A stretch of DNA of 32,910 nucleotides, taken from NCBI GenBank assembly GCA_021741765.1, contig JAIOXH010000005.1:1-32910 (forward strand). Direction: 5' to 3'. The translations under genes and the position numbers were made by a program. Within the stretch, counting starts at the first letter, position 1. Each line of letters starts with the position of its first letter. The DNA comes from Aurantimicrobium sp. GTDB taxonomy: Bacteria; Actinomycetota; Actinomycetes; Actinomycetales; Microbacteriaceae. Below are positions 1 to 11,039 of the stretch, piece by piece. The notes beneath the pieces were generated by a model. The model saw only the letters and a program-made list of their open reading frames with translations. It was not told where the DNA came from and ran no database searches.

Positions 1-122
1 CGAGCCTTGGATCTTCCGGCGTCGCTGAACGCAACCTCAACCGAATCACCATTATTCTCGGTCTCATTTGGATCGTCTGCATCGTCGTTCTCGGCCTGAT
101 CACCCGTTTCACCGGAGCCTAG
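1..122 (+). CDS. secG: Preprotein translocase subunit SecG, C-terminal part (5' truncated by window)
   Basis: Reading frame ending TAG at 120-122 gives ...NLNRITIILGLIWIVCIVVLGLITRFTGA*, a SecG-like C-terminal TM helix; it lies directly upstream of rbpA. Confidence 0.75.
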   Translation, partial: SLGSSGVAERNLNRITIILGLIWIVCIVVLGLITRFTGA

Positions 123-125
123 AAG

Positions 126-485
126 GTGGCCGGGGGTAGTGCCATTCGTGGCTCGCGCGTTGGCGCAGGGCCAATGGGAGAGCAGGATCACGGTGTTCAC
201 GCGGAGCGCGTCGCCATTTCGTATTGGGATGCCCTCGGCAATGAGACGGTGCGCTATTACGCCGCTAATCTTCCCGTAGAAGAAATCCCGGAGGTAATCG
301 ATTCGCCGACTTCGGGTTTGCCGGCCGGTCGCGATCAAAACGCACCACCCCAGATGGCGAAAGCTGAGCCATACAAGACTCACTTGGCATACGTAAAAGA
401 GCGTCGTTCTCCCGAAGAGGCACAACAAATTCTTGAGGATGCCCTGCACCAGCTACGCGTCCGTCGTGGAACCGCCAAGACCTAG
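126..485 (+). CDS. rbpA: RNA polymerase-binding protein RbpA
   Basis: 119 aa, GTG start; GGSAIRGSRVGAGPMGE...RVAISYWDALGNETVRYYAANLPVEEIPEVIDSPTSGLPAGRD...KTHLAYVKERRSPEEAQQILEDAL matches the actinobacterial RbpA pattern. Confidence 0.95.
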   Translation: MAGGSAIRGSRVGAGPMGEQDHGVHAERVAISYWDALGNETVRYYAANLPVEEIPEVIDSPTSGLPAGRDQNAPPQMAKAEPYKTHLAYVKERRSPEEAQQILEDALHQLRVRRGTAKT

Positions 486-511
486 CCGCCAATTTCTCGC
501 CGACCTCGGCC

Positions 512-1297
512 TTACTCACTGTCGCGGGGGCTGGCGATTTCGTCGCAATAGACCCGCGTCTCTATCCGACCGTGAACTGCACTAGCCGGAGCGAACGAGA
601 AGTCGGAATTACCCATCACAAGGCGCAGTGCTCCGGCTTTATCAACACCTGCTGAGACCAGCCACACGTGGGAAGCGGAATTGATAGCACCCAAGGTCAG
701 GGACAGCCGTTCGGATGGGGGCTTCGGAGAGTCCCGAACAGGGATGACGGATATCGAGGTCGTCAACCCTTCCGAACGTCCTGGAAATAGCGAGGCAATA
801 TGAGCGTCGGGGCCGACTCCCAGGAATACGAGGTCGAACGCGAATTCTCGAGCGGTGGCAGTGATTCGGTCGTCGGTGGTCAGTTGGGGAAACTGTTCTG
901 CCAATTCATGCGCGTAGTGTTCTGCGGCCTCGTCGAGAGTCATTCCTGAATCTGATGCGGGAATGCGATGAATGGTTATCGGGTCGAAGCAGAGAGCGCT
1001 GAGAAAGGAAGCTTCTGCCTGGGCGTCGTTTCGGTCGGCGTGGCCGGCCGGGACCCACCGTTCATCGCTCCACCACACGTGCACCCGTGACCAGTCCACA
1101 CGTTCCCCCTCGGGCACGTCACCGTCATGGGCTCCGAGATAGGTCAGGACACCGATTCCGACAGTGCCACCGGTCAAGGCGATGTGTGCAAACGACGACT
1201 CGGCAAGAGTGGCCACCAGGAGACGGCGCGCATCATGCGCCACTCGCTCAATCACGTCAACCTTCTCGGCAAGAACTATGAGCGTGCGCGTTGACAC
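512..1297 (-). CDS. pgl: 6-phosphogluconolactonase
   Basis: 261 aa; ALTGGTVGIGVL, VHVWWSDERWVP, FDLVFLGVGPDAHIASLFPG motifs; last gene of the zwf-opcA cluster. Confidence 0.93.
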   Translation of the reverse strand: MSTRTLIVLAEKVDVIERVAHDARRLLVATLAESSFAHIALTGGTVGIGVLTYLGAHDGDVPEGERVDWSRVHVWWSDERWVPAGHADRNDAQAEASFLSALCFDPITIHRIPASDSGMTLDEAAEHYAHELAEQFPQLTTDDRITATAREFAFDLVFLGVGPDAHIASLFPGRSEGLTTSISVIPVRDSPKPPSERLSLTLGAINSASHVWLVSAGVDKAGALRLVMGNSDFSFAPASAVHGRIETRVYCDEIASPRDSE

Positions 1298-1300
1298 GGT

Positions 1301-2236
1301 TTAGGCTTTCGAAACTAAGGGAAGACCCCGTGTCACAACGTCACCGTAGACAACATCCGGATCTAGGCGACGCAACTCCTCAGCGAGGCAGTCGCGCAGA
1401 GATCGTCGACTGAAAGAGATGTCGTGTGTTGGTTGGCCCGGCTGCTCGATTCGCGCAACCTTGTGATTGATTCGTGTGAGCACGATGTCGCCGGAAGCAC
1501 GGGTGAGCACCACGCGGTGGATAGACCCGCCATCGGACGCGTGGTTAGTCAACTGGATGGATACATCAACTCCGAGACGAAGTGACAACCACGCGGCGAG
1601 CATCTGACCACTGGGGGAGTCTGACGACATGGCAAGTGACACGCCGGTTATGGTTTCGTGGGGTGGTTGGTCTAGCGCAGCGGCCAATTGCGTCCGCCAG
1701 GGTGTGATGCGGGTCCAAGCAAAATCTGCGTCACCCGGGGAGTAGGCAACGGATAGTTCACCGAGGCGATCCATCGGTTGGGGCGAGCTGCCGGCATCCG
1801 TGATCCGACACTGGGCCATCAGGCCAAGCGGACTCTGGGACACAACAGGGGGCGCTTCGTTAGGCCACCAGACCACCACCGGAGTGTCCGGAAGGAGCAG
1901 GCCTGTCACCAGTCCACGTTCATCGCTTCCCACTTCGCCGAACGCACGAAGGATAACGACCTCGCTCGCGCCGGCGTCGCCGCCCACGCGAATCTCAGCG
2001 TCGAGTCGGTTCGCAATGTTCGTGCTTTCGCGAGGGACGCTCACGACAATGACGCGCATGGGGTGTTCACGCGACGCCTCGTTTGCTGCCGCGATGGCAT
2101 CTTCCTCTTGACCGGGTGCCGTCGAAATCACGAGGGTGAGCACGCGACCCAACGCCACGGCACCTCCCTCTTCTCGAATGCTCACGAGGGATTTAGAAAC
2201 CTTGGCCGTGCTCGTGTCTGGCATCTCGAAAATCAT
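1301..2236 (-). CDS. opcA: Glucose-6-phosphate dehydrogenase assembly protein OpcA
   Basis: MIFEMPDTSTAKVSKSLVSIREEGGAVALGRVLTLVI..., LLLPDTPVVVWWPNEAP; the internal ATG at 2234-2236 overlaps the zwf stop codon, so I prefer it over the longer ORF start. Confidence 0.92.
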   Translation of the reverse strand: MIFEMPDTSTAKVSKSLVSIREEGGAVALGRVLTLVISTAPGQEEDAIAAANEASREHPMRVIVVSVPRESTNIANRLDAEIRVGGDAGASEVVILRAFGEVGSDERGLVTGLLLPDTPVVVWWPNEAPPVVSQSPLGLMAQCRITDAGSSPQPMDRLGELSVAYSPGDADFAWTRITPWRTQLAAALDQPPHETITGVSLAMSSDSPSGQMLAAWLSLRLGVDVSIQLTNHASDGGSIHRVVLTRASGDIVLTRINHKVARIEQPGQPTHDISFSRRSLRDCLAEELRRLDPDVVYGDVVTRGLPLVSKA

Positions 2237-3774
2237 GGGCGCCTCCAGGCACGACCGTCGCGGGCCATCAGGGCGTCGGCACTCGTTGGCCCCCAACTTC
2301 CCGAAGCGTACTGTTCCGGTTGCCCCTGCGTAGCCCAGAATTGTTCAATGGGGTCAAGGATTTTCCAGCTGAGCTCAACCTCTTCGTGTCGGGGAAAGAG
2401 CGGGGGATCGCCCAATAGAACATCGAGAATGAGACGCTCATAGGCTTCGGGGCTCGCCTCGGTGAACGCGTGTCCGTAGCCAAAGTCCATCGTTACGTCT
2501 CTGACCTGCATGCCGGCGCCCGGCACCTTGGAACCAAACCTAATTGTCACGCCCTCATCCGGCTGAACGCGAATGACGAGAGCGTTCTGACCGACAGCCG
2601 ACGTTTGGTGTTCGGAGAACAGGTATTGCGGTGCGCGCTTGAAGACCACGGCGATTTCAGTGACGCGCCTCCCCAATCGTTTGCCGGCACGCAGATAGAA
2701 CGGAACACCCGCCCAGCGTCGGGTGCCAATGTCGAGGCGCATCGCTGCATACGTCTCGGTCTGCGACTGCGGATTCATGCCCTCTTCTTCGAGAAATCCA
2801 ACGACCCGTTCGCCGCCCTGCCAACCGCCCGCGTACTGGCCACGCGCCGTGGCTGTAGCGAGATCTGCTGGCAGTCGAACTGCTGCGAGTACCTTTTCCT
2901 TCTCGGCACGCAGGTCGTCAGCGTGGAAAGAAATGGGCTCTTCCATCGCTGTCAGGGCGAGAAGTTGAAGGAGGTGGTTTTGAATGACGTCGCGCGCCGC
3001 ACCGATGCCGTCGTAGTAGCCAGCTCTGCCACCGACACCAATGTCTTCAGCCATCGTGATCTGAATATGGTCGACGTGTTCCGCATTCCACAGAGGTTCG
3101 AAGAGTTGGTTGGCAAAACGCAGCGCCAGGATGTTCTGGACGGTCTCCTTGCCAAGATAGTGATCAATGCGAAAGACCGAATCGGCGGGGAAAACCGACT
3201 CAACGACGTCGTTCAATTCGCGCGCCGTTGTGAGGTCACTGCCAAAGGGCTTCTCGATGACGACGCGGCGCCACTGGTCTGGCGCCGGATCCGCCAGTCC
3301 GGATCGCTTCAGCTGCTCCGTTACTTCGGGGAACGAGCGGGGCGGAATAGACAGGTAGAACGCGTGGTTACCCATCGTTCCCATCTTGGTGTCGAGTTTG
3401 GCAATAGTTTTCTTCAAGCGCTCAAACGCCGTGTCATCGTTAAATTCCCCGGAAACGAAACGAATGCCCTTGGCTAGCTGATCCCAGACTTCCTCGCGAA
3501 ACTCTGTGCGCGCGTGATCGCGAACAGAGTCGTGCACCACCTGCTTAAAGTCTTCGTCCGCCCAGTCACGACGGGCAAAACCGATAAGAGCGAATCCGGG
3601 TGGCAAAAGGCCTCTATTGGCGAGGTCGTAGACTGCCGGCATCAACTTCTTGCGCGACAGGTCGCCCGTGACGCCGAAAATAATCAGTCCGCAGGGTCCT
3701 GCGATCTGAGTGAGCCGCCGGTCTTCGACACTCCTCAGGGGATTCTCAAAGAGGGGTAGTTCTTCCCGAGGCAT
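2233..3774 (-). CDS. zwf: Glucose-6-phosphate 1-dehydrogenase
   Basis: 513 aa; IIFGVTGDLSRKKLMPAVYDL (Rossmann) and RIDHYLGKETVQNILALRFAN active-site signature. Confidence 0.97.
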   Translation of the reverse strand: MPREELPLFENPLRSVEDRRLTQIAGPCGLIIFGVTGDLSRKKLMPAVYDLANRGLLPPGFALIGFARRDWADEDFKQVVHDSVRDHARTEFREEVWDQLAKGIRFVSGEFNDDTAFERLKKTIAKLDTKMGTMGNHAFYLSIPPRSFPEVTEQLKRSGLADPAPDQWRRVVIEKPFGSDLTTARELNDVVESVFPADSVFRIDHYLGKETVQNILALRFANQLFEPLWNAEHVDHIQITMAEDIGVGGRAGYYDGIGAARDVIQNHLLQLLALTAMEEPISFHADDLRAEKEKVLAAVRLPADLATATARGQYAGGWQGGERVVGFLEEEGMNPQSQTETYAAMRLDIGTRRWAGVPFYLRAGKRLGRRVTEIAVVFKRAPQYLFSEHQTSAVGQNALVIRVQPDEGVTIRFGSKVPGAGMQVRDVTMDFGYGHAFTEASPEAYERLILDVLLGDPPLFPRHEEVELSWKILDPIEQFWATQGQPEQYASGSWGPTSADALMARDGRAWRRP

Positions 3775-3777
3775 GGG

Positions 3778-5388
3778 CTAGTTAAAGGCCTCGAAGAGCG
3801 CGGTGAGGTCTGGGTTGCGTCCCGTCAGGGTAAGCGTCAAGACCGGGCGACCGAGTGCAGCCAGAACGTCTGCATCCCCGGCAGCCTGGGCGGCAATGAG
3901 CTGTCCAAAGCTGAACGGCATCTCGGGGATGGAAACGTCCGCGTCGGTCGTTTGCAAAATCTGGATGAACGCACCCACGGCCGGACCACCCTTGTGGAAC
4001 TGTCCGGTCGAGTGCAAAAAGCGCGGCCCCCAACCAAAGGTCACCGGTCGTGACGCACGGCGAGCCACGAGATCGCGAACGCCGGCGGCCTGCGGGAGCA
4101 TGACGCGGTCCACGTACGCCTGCACGGCGACGTACCCGTCTGTGTCGAGCGTTCCGAGTAGTGCGGTGATGGCCTCACGCGCGGTGCTGGATGAGCCCAG
4201 AAAGTCTCCGTGAGCACGAACCTCGATGTCTCCATCGGTGAATGCCGCCGACGTGGGAGCGGGACGAGAATCCAGCAACCCGCGCGCAGCCAACTTTGCC
4301 GATTCAACGTCCGGCTGATCAAACGGGTTAATGCCCAGCAGCATGCCGGCAACGACGGTGGCGTACTCCCACGCCAAGAACTGGGCCCCGAGAGTGCCCG
4401 AAATCAGAATCTCTCCGTCATGGCGATTGCGTTTCAGCACGTGATGCGCGTGAGCGTCATCAACAAGTCGAACAATGAGCATGTCAGCTGGGACTGACGA
4501 AAGCTCATAAGAAACGGTGTCGAGAACTACCGGAAGCAGACCTGTTCCCTGTTTTCCTGTCGACTCTGCGATGAGTTGCTCTGCCCAATCGGGGAGACCC
4601 GCAATGTGCGTTCCATCTGAGACGAGTCCCAGCTTGTTGCGCTCGGGCATGCCGGCAACCAGAGCGGCACCGAGAATGAGTCCGGGGTTTTCCGGATGAT
4701 CAATGGCGAGTTCAAGGGAAGCTGCTGCCGCCTCGTCCAACAGCTCACCGATGTCGACCCCGGCGAGCCCGGCTGGAACGAGCCCAAACGCCGTGAGTGC
4801 CGAGAAGCGTCCACCCACGTGGGGATCAGCGTTAAAGACCCGGTAACCGGCAGCGCGAGCGTAAGTATCCAGCGGAGAGCCGGGGTCGGTCACGACGATG
4901 ATGCGGTCGGCAGGATCAATGCCAGCGGCTTCGAAAGCCGCAGCGAATACTCTTCGGTGACTGTCTGTCTCGACCGTTGAGCCGGACTTGCTACTCACCA
5001 CAAGCGCAGTGGAGGCGAGGCGGTCTGCCAGTGATGCCGCGACCTGGCCGGGATGCGTTGCGTCGAGAATTGTGAGTTCGACGTTAGCCGTCTGGGCGAT
5101 GACCTCGGGAGCCAGCGACGACCCGCCCATACCAGACAGCACAATGTGCCTCACCCCGGCCGCGTGAAGCTGTGAGCGTAATTGGTCAATTTCGGCAACG
5201 AGCGGTCGAGACGCGTTTACGGATTCAACCCAGCCGAGGCGAATGGCCGCTTCGGATTCGGCAGCCTTACCCCACAGCGTGGGGTCTTGGTCAGTGATGC
5301 GGGACGCAACAAAGTTCGAGATAAGACCCGGAAGGGTCCCATCGACAAAGTCCTTGGTTGTTCCTGAAACGTGCACGCGAAAATTCAT
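3778..5388 (-). CDS. pgi: Glucose-6-phosphate isomerase
   Basis: Start [11 protein letters not shown] at 5388 overlapping tal end; [70 protein letters not shown]. Confidence 0.93.
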   Translation of the reverse strand: MNFRVHVSGTTKDFVDGTLPGLISNFVASRITDQDPTLWGKAAESEAAIRLGWVESVNASRPLVAEIDQLRSQLHAAGVRHIVLSGMGGSSLAPEVIAQTANVELTILDATHPGQVAASLADRLASTALVVSSKSGSTVETDSHRRVFAAAFEAAGIDPADRIIVVTDPGSPLDTYARAAGYRVFNADPHVGGRFSALTAFGLVPAGLAGVDIGELLDEAAAASLELAIDHPENPGLILGAALVAGMPERNKLGLVSDGTHIAGLPDWAEQLIAESTGKQGTGLLPVVLDTVSYELSSVPADMLIVRLVDDAHAHHVLKRNRHDGEILISGTLGAQFLAWEYATVVAGMLLGINPFDQPDVESAKLAARGLLDSRPAPTSAAFTDGDIEVRAHGDFLGSSSTAREAITALLGTLDTDGYVAVQAYVDRVMLPQAAGVRDLVARRASRPVTFGWGPRFLHSTGQFHKGGPAVGAFIQILQTTDADVSIPEMPFSFGQLIAAQAAGDADVLAALGRPVLTLTLTGRNPDLTALFEAFN

Positions 5389-6491
5389 CGATGAGCCTCC
5401 AGAGCTGCGGTAACGGTGTCGAGGAGTTCGCCCCACGACACAATGAACTTGTCTACGCCTTCGCGCTCAAGCTGGTCTGTCACATCGTTGATGTCGACAC
5501 CGGCAGCGGCTAACTGCTCAAAGAACTCGTGCGCCGAAGCAATGTGGGGTGTAATGGTGTCGCCCGTCACGACACCGTGGTCAAAGGTCGCCAGGAGCGT
5601 CTTCTCGGGCATCGTATTCACGACGCCCGCCGCTACCAACCCGGTCACGTAGAGCGTGTCCGGCAGATTCGGATCTTTGACCCCTGTTGACGCCCAGAGG
5701 GGGCGCTGAGGGTTTGCTCCGGAGGCGAGCAAGCTGGCCGCGCCCGGGCGCTCGAAGGTGCGTTCAAAAAGTTCGTAGGCGAGACGAGCGTTTGCCAAGC
5801 CGGCAGAACTAATCAGGGAGCGTGCCTGATCTGTTCCGAGTGCGTCCAGTCGCTTATCAATCTCCGTATCAACGCGTGACACAAAGAACGACGCAACCGA
5901 GTGAATCGTGGAGAGATCGATGCCAGCAGAGTGGGCCTTTTCGAGTCCAGCCAGGTAGGCGTCAATAACCGCGGCGTAACGATCAAGACTAAAAATCAAC
6001 GTGACATTAACAGAAATTCCCGCGCCGATAACGTCGGTGATGGCGTCCAGTCCGGCGAGTGTTGCGGGGATCTTGATCAGGGCGTTGGATTTGCCCATTT
6101 CGTGCCACAGTCGTTTTGCCTCAGCAACCGTTCCTGGCGTGTCATGAGCGAGCGTGGGGGAGACCTCGATCGATACGCGACCATCGAATCCCAGAGTCCT
6201 AGAAAATACCGGCTCGAATATGTCGCAGGCAGAGGCGACGTCGCGCGTCGTGATCTGAAAAACGGCCTCATCCGCGTGGACACCCGCTTTAGCCAACTCG
6301 CTCACCTGTTGTGCATACGAGTGACCATCGGTCAGCGCGGCGGCGAAGATCGTGGGGTTCGTCGTTACACCGACCACATCGTGCGTCTCAATGAGCGAAG
6401 CCAGCGAGCCAGAGGTAATGCGCTCTCTCGAAAGGTCATCGAGCCAGATACTGACACCTGCGTCTGAGAGCTGCGCGGTGGGAGTTGTCAC
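5385..6491 (-). CDS. tal: Transaldolase
   Basis: 368 aa; [61 protein letters not shown]. Confidence 0.95.
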   Translation of the reverse strand: MTTPTAQLSDAGVSIWLDDLSRERITSGSLASLIETHDVVGVTTNPTIFAAALTDGHSYAQQVSELAKAGVHADEAVFQITTRDVASACDIFEPVFSRTLGFDGRVSIEVSPTLAHDTPGTVAEAKRLWHEMGKSNALIKIPATLAGLDAITDVIGAGISVNVTLIFSLDRYAAVIDAYLAGLEKAHSAGIDLSTIHSVASFFVSRVDTEIDKRLDALGTDQARSLISSAGLANARLAYELFERTFERPGAASLLASGANPQRPLWASTGVKDPNLPDTLYVTGLVAAGVVNTMPEKTLLATFDHGVVTGDTITPHIASAHEFFEQLAAAGVDINDVTDQLEREGVDKFIVSWGELLDTVTAALEAHR

Positions 6492-6547
6492 GTTGATCCT
6501 TTGTCTGTCGATTGAGGGGAAGAAAGTGTGCTGTGCGAGCTGTGTCG

Positions 6548-8638
6548 CTAAACGTCCGCAATGGATTCGCGCGCGGCTGCGACAACGGCTTCGGTCGTCA
6601 TGCCGAACTCACGGAACAACGTCTTGTAGTCGGCGGATGCTCCAAAGTGCTCAAGGGAAACGGACCGTCCTCGAGAACCGAGGAATCTTTCCCAGGAAAG
6701 TGACAATCCCGCTTCCACGCTCACTCGTGCCGAAACGCCGTGAGGAATGACGCTCTCGCGATATTCCTCCGACTGCTCCAGGAACCACTCCCAGCACGGA
6801 GCGGATATGACGCGCGCAGAGATTCCGTCGGCGGCAAGCTCTTCACGAGCGGCCACCGCCAACTGCACCTCCGAACCCGTCGCCAGCAGAAGCACATCGG
6901 GGGTCCCCTCGCAGTCCACAAGCACATAAGCGCCCTTGGCTGTCGCTGACGCGTGAGCAAACTCGGTCGAGGTGGCTGCGCCAGTCCCTCGAGCGAAGAC
7001 GGGGACGTTCTGACGCGTGAGCGCTATACCGACCGGTCCGTTCCGGCGCTCCAGCATGGTTTTCCAGGCGAAGGTAACCTCGTTCGCGTCAGCGGGGCGA
7101 ACAACGTCTAGACCGGGAATCGCTCGCAGGGTGGCCAATTGTTCGATGGGCTGGTGAGTAGGGCCATCCTCACCGAGGGCCACGGAGTCGTGTGTCCACA
7201 CAAAAATGGACGGAACCTTCATCAGGGCAGCGAGGCGAACAGCCGGACGCATGTAGTCGCTGAAAATCAGGAACGTGCCGCCAAAGGGTCGCGTTTTACC
7301 GTGGAGAACGATTCCGTTCAGGATTGCCGCCATGGCGTGCTCACGAATACCAAAGTGCAAAACGCGACCGTAAGGCTCGCCGGTCCACTCGTGTGTCGAC
7401 CACTGAGCGGGAACAAACGAGCGCGCGCCATCAATCGTGGTGTTGTTTGATTCGGCGAGGTCAGCTGAACCGCCCCAAAGTTCGGGCATGACACCGGCGA
7501 GCGCGTTGATCACTTTGCCCGACGCCGCACGGGTCGACACCTCTGAGTTTCCCTCGAAAACGGGCAGAACGGCATCGATGCCTTCGGGAAGCTGGCCTGC
7601 TTCTAGTCGGTCGAACAATGCCTTCTGAGAGGGGTGAGCCGCAGCCCAGACGTCAAAGCTCTGCTGCCATCCGGCACGAGCCACGGCGCCACGTTCGAGC
7701 GCTTTGCGTGTGTGTGCGATGACCTCGGGGGCTACCTCAAAAAACTTCTCCGGATCGAAACCCAGAGCGCGCTTGAGTCCGGCGAGTTCCTCAGCGCCGA
7801 GTGCGGATCCGTGAATCTTTCCCGTGTTTTGCTTGCCGGGACTGGGCCAACCGATGATGGTCTTGAGAATAATCAGCGTTGGCTTCGCGGTCTCTGCCTG
7901 CGCGGCCATGACCGCTGCGTGGAGTGCCGGAACGTCTTCGACGTAGTCACCGGACTTCTTCCAGTCAACAATACGCACGTCCCAGCCGTAGGACTCGTAG
8001 CGCTGCTGAACGTCCTCGGTGAACGCAATCTTGGTGTCATCTTCGATCGAAATCTGATTGCTGTCGTAGATCGCAATGAGATTGCCCAACTGCTGGTGTC
8101 CGGCCAGGGACGAAGCTTCTGCCGTGACACCCTCCTGAAGATCACCATCACCCGCGATGACATAAACGAAGTGGTCGAAGGGGCTCGTACCGGCAGCAGC
8201 GTCGGGATCAAAGAGCCCGCGTTCGAAGCGCGCGGCGTAAGCAAAACCAACGGCCGAAGCCAAGCCCTGGCCCAACGGTCCCGTCGTGATTTCGACGCCC
8301 GCAGTGTGCCCATACTCAGGGTGCCCCGGGGTGAGCGAACCCCAAGTGCGCAACGCCTTGAGGTCGTCGAGCCCGAGACCGTAACCGCCTAGGTACAACT
8401 GAACGTACTGAGTGAGTGAGCTGTGACCAACGGAAAGAATAAAGCGATCGCGTCCCACCCACGTATCGTCCGAGGGGTCCCGTCGCATGATCTTTTGGAA
8501 CAGAAGATAAGCCGCTGGAGCGAGGCTAATGGCAGTGCCCGGGTGACCGTTGCCCACCTTTTCAACGGCGTCGGCAGCCAGAACACGGGCCGTGTTTACG
8601 GCCAGATCGTCACGTTCATTCCAATCGAGCGCCGTCAT
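6548..8638 (-). CDS. tkt: Transketolase
   Basis: 696 aa; [96 protein letters not shown]. Confidence 0.97.
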   Translation of the reverse strand: MTALDWNERDDLAVNTARVLAADAVEKVGNGHPGTAISLAPAAYLLFQKIMRRDPSDDTWVGRDRFILSVGHSSLTQYVQLYLGGYGLGLDDLKALRTWGSLTPGHPEYGHTAGVEITTGPLGQGLASAVGFAYAARFERGLFDPDAAAGTSPFDHFVYVIAGDGDLQEGVTAEASSLAGHQQLGNLIAIYDSNQISIEDDTKIAFTEDVQQRYESYGWDVRIVDWKKSGDYVEDVPALHAAVMAAQAETAKPTLIILKTIIGWPSPGKQNTGKIHGSALGAEELAGLKRALGFDPEKFFEVAPEVIAHTRKALERGAVARAGWQQSFDVWAAAHPSQKALFDRLEAGQLPEGIDAVLPVFEGNSEVSTRAASGKVINALAGVMPELWGGSADLAESNNTTIDGARSFVPAQWSTHEWTGEPYGRVLHFGIREHAMAAILNGIVLHGKTRPFGGTFLIFSDYMRPAVRLAALMKVPSIFVWTHDSVALGEDGPTHQPIEQLATLRAIPGLDVVRPADANEVTFAWKTMLERRNGPVGIALTRQNVPVFARGTGAATSTEFAHASATAKGAYVLVDCEGTPDVLLLATGSEVQLAVAAREELAADGISARVISAPCWEWFLEQSEEYRESVIPHGVSARVSVEAGLSLSWERFLGSRGRSVSLEHFGASADYKTLFREFGMTTEAVVAAARESIADV

Positions 8639-8936
8639 GCGTGGGGCCTATTCCTGTGAGGTGATGTCAGAGTCTTTCGGAGAGTGTCCGAAACCATGTG
8701 TGTGTCCCTTCGAGACAATGGAAAACGATGAACTTTTCTTATCGAAGAAAGCCCCCGTTGTGCCCTCGTGGGAGGTTCACAGACACGCGCTATTGCGCTC
8801 CCAGTATAGAAGACCGCCTTACTGCACGTCACGGAACACTGAGCGTTCCACCGAGCTCGCTCTGGGGTGCTGTCCATGGTCTCGCAAGGTCGGTCGTTTA
8901 GAATCTCGCTAATAGGCTTCTGGGAAATGGGACGAC

Positions 8937-9872
8937 ATGCACGTATCCGTGATGGCAACGCCTCGATCGTCGCGCGTTGGCGTTCGTCGGAAGCTAGCGG
9001 CATACGTCGCGCTGACCAAGCCCCGTGTCATGGAGCTCCTGCTCGCTGTGACCGTTCCCACAATGTTTTTGGCACAAGGTGGCTTGCCCAATCTTCTCCT
9101 CGTGGTGATTACGCTCGTCGGTGGCGCAATGAGCGCGGGCTCGGCGGGAGCCTTTAATTGCATCATCGATCGGGATGTTGATCGACTCATGCGTCGCACC
9201 GAAGGCCGGCCGCTCGTTACCGGAGAGGTGTCTACCCGTGAAGCGGTGATTTTTGCCAGTGTTCTTGCTGTGGCGTCCACGGTGTGGTTCGCACTCCTCA
9301 CGAACTGGCTTGCAGCAGCATTATCGGTCGCTGCCATTGCCTTCTATGTCATCGTCTACAGCCTGATTCTGAAACGACGCACACCACAGAACATCGTGTG
9401 GGGAGGAGCCGCGGGCGGTTTCCCCGTGCTCATTGGCTGGGCGGCCGTGACGGGAACGCTCTCATGGACTCCCGTTGTCTTGTTTCTGATCATCTTCCTG
9501 TGGACGCCTCCCCACTACTGGCCGCTGTCCTGGAAGTACCGAGACGACTATCGAAGCGCGGATATTCCCATGCTCACTGTCGTTCGCGGTCCCATCACGG
9601 TGGCTCTGCAAATCGTGTTGTACGCGTGGGCCACACTGGCGGCGTCACTTCTCCTCATACCGATTGCGAACATGGGCGTGATTTACGTCGTCATGGCTCT
9701 CGCACTCGGCGTTCCCTTTGTGGTTGAGAGTCATCGCCTCTTCGCTCGCGCAGTGAGTCGCGCCGACGTGTCACCCATGCGCCTTTTTCACTATTCGAAT
9801 GCCTACCTGGCGATGCTTTTCGTCGCCGTCGCTATCGACGCACTGTGGCGTATTCCGATACCTGCCCTTTAA
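8937..9872 (+). CDS. ctaB: Protoheme IX farnesyltransferase (heme O synthase)
   Basis: 311 aa; YVALTKPRVMELLL, NCIIDRDVDRLMRRTEGRPL, IFLWTPPHYWPLSW, UbiA/CyoE-family TM pattern. Confidence 0.95.
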   Translation: MHVSVMATPRSSRVGVRRKLAAYVALTKPRVMELLLAVTVPTMFLAQGGLPNLLLVVITLVGGAMSAGSAGAFNCIIDRDVDRLMRRTEGRPLVTGEVSTREAVIFASVLAVASTVWFALLTNWLAAALSVAAIAFYVIVYSLILKRRTPQNIVWGGAAGGFPVLIGWAAVTGTLSWTPVVLFLIIFLWTPPHYWPLSWKYRDDYRSADIPMLTVVRGPITVALQIVLYAWATLAASLLLIPIANMGVIYVVMALALGVPFVVESHRLFARAVSRADVSPMRLFHYSNAYLAMLFVAVAIDALWRIPIPAL

Positions 9873-9892
9873 GAGACGGTCACGCGCGCGCG

Positions 9893-10819
9893 TTACGTCA
9901 AGCGTTTCGTGGGTCGCCGAAAGGTCGTTGCTGCTGAGGTCATCAGCGCGACGACGACGCACGCGAGCAACATGTGTATTCCGACAAGAAGCGGCGGCAG
10001 ACCTGTGCGCGACTGAAGGATGCCCACAACGACCTGTATGACGTTGACAAGCAGTAGCCACCCCAAAAGGCGCACGAGCACGCCACGACGTGCGAACCAG
10101 GCCACGGCGATCGCCAGAACAGTCAGACCGACGGCGGTGTACGCCGGAATGCTGTGCAGGTGTTGCAGCAGGTCGCTGTTCAGGTTGTTTCGTGGGGCAT
10201 CCGCATCGCCCGCGTGAGGTCCAGAACCCGTCGTGAGGACGCCCAGGAGAATGGTGATGGTCTGAAAAGAGATGACGAGGGCAATCAGCAGGCGAAGGTA
10301 GGTCGGTGCGGGGCCTTCGGCGGTTCTTGCGTAGAGCAGGCACACGAAGACGCTGCAGAGGGCAATGATCGCTGCAGAGACCACAAAGTGCAGGCCCACC
10401 ACGTAGGGATTGAGCTGGACGAGCACCGAAATCCCACCAATAACGGCCTGCACCGGAATACCTATGCCTACGAACAGGGCAAGCCAAAAGAGGGCGGGCC
10501 GACGTCGGCGCATTCGGACAACCAAGATAAACGTGGCCAATGCTGCGATCACCAGCAAAAACGTGAGGACACGGTTGGCAAACTCGATTACCCCGTGAAT
10601 ACCCATTTCGGGTGTATTGACAAGGGATTCCGCAGTGCAACTCGGCCACGTGGGACAACCGAGGCCACTCGCCGTGAGGCGGACGGCACCGCCGGTAACA
10701 ACGATCCCCACGTTGAATGCGAGATTGATCCAACCGGCGACACGAACAGAACGCGTGGCCTCTGTGGGAATCCAGCCAAAGAGTCGTTGTCGAATCATCG
10801 TTCTCTCGTAAAGTCTCAT
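9893..10819 (-). CDS. ctaA: Heme A synthase (COX15/CtaA family)
   Basis: Preferred start MRLYERTMIRQRLFGW at 10819; VTGGAVRLTASGLGCPTWPSC, EFANRVLTFLLV, HAGDADAPRNNLNSDLLQHLHSIPAYTAVG. Confidence 0.93.
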   Translation of the reverse strand: MRLYERTMIRQRLFGWIPTEATRSVRVAGWINLAFNVGIVVTGGAVRLTASGLGCPTWPSCTAESLVNTPEMGIHGVIEFANRVLTFLLVIAALATFILVVRMRRRRPALFWLALFVGIGIPVQAVIGGISVLVQLNPYVVGLHFVVSAAIIALCSVFVCLLYARTAEGPAPTYLRLLIALVISFQTITILLGVLTTGSGPHAGDADAPRNNLNSDLLQHLHSIPAYTAVGLTVLAIAVAWFARRGVLVRLLGWLLLVNVIQVVVGILQSRTGLPPLLVGIHMLLACVVVALMTSAATTFRRPTKRLT

Positions 10820-11039
10820 CTGCCACGAGCCGGGTGGTAAGGCTAGACTTATCCCTAGCAGTGCAATCGGTATTTCCGGTTTCTCAATGATGAGCGTAAG
10901 GGCAGTCGCCATGGGAAACCTGTGCCACGTCGTTACAAAGTCTAAGAGTTCCGGTGTGTGCGAACACACGGTCACGGGGTTATCCCGTAGACAGGAATAG
11001 TTACCCCTCAACCACGCGATTGCACAGCGAGAGGAAACC

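Noticed and set aside
2470-3477. 335-aa plus-strand ORF antisense to zwf
   Set aside because: Lies wholly opposite a confidently identified zwf coding frame; no recognisable domain. Long antisense ORFs are common in high-GC coding DNA.
7634-8392. 252-aa plus-strand ORF antisense to tkt
   Set aside because: Opposite a strong transketolase frame; no recognisable domain or independent expression signal.
9882-9893. Perfect palindrome acgcgcgcgcgt between convergent ctaB and ctaA
   Set aside because: Alternating CG tract is self-complementary by construction and only 12 bp; no T-tract. Not convincing as a terminator or binding site.
9771-10826. 351-aa minus-strand ORF overlapping ctaA in a different frame
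   Set aside because: Out-of-frame translation of ctaA; Arg/His/Cys/Pro-rich with no domain, while the ctaA frame has clear heme A synthase motifs.
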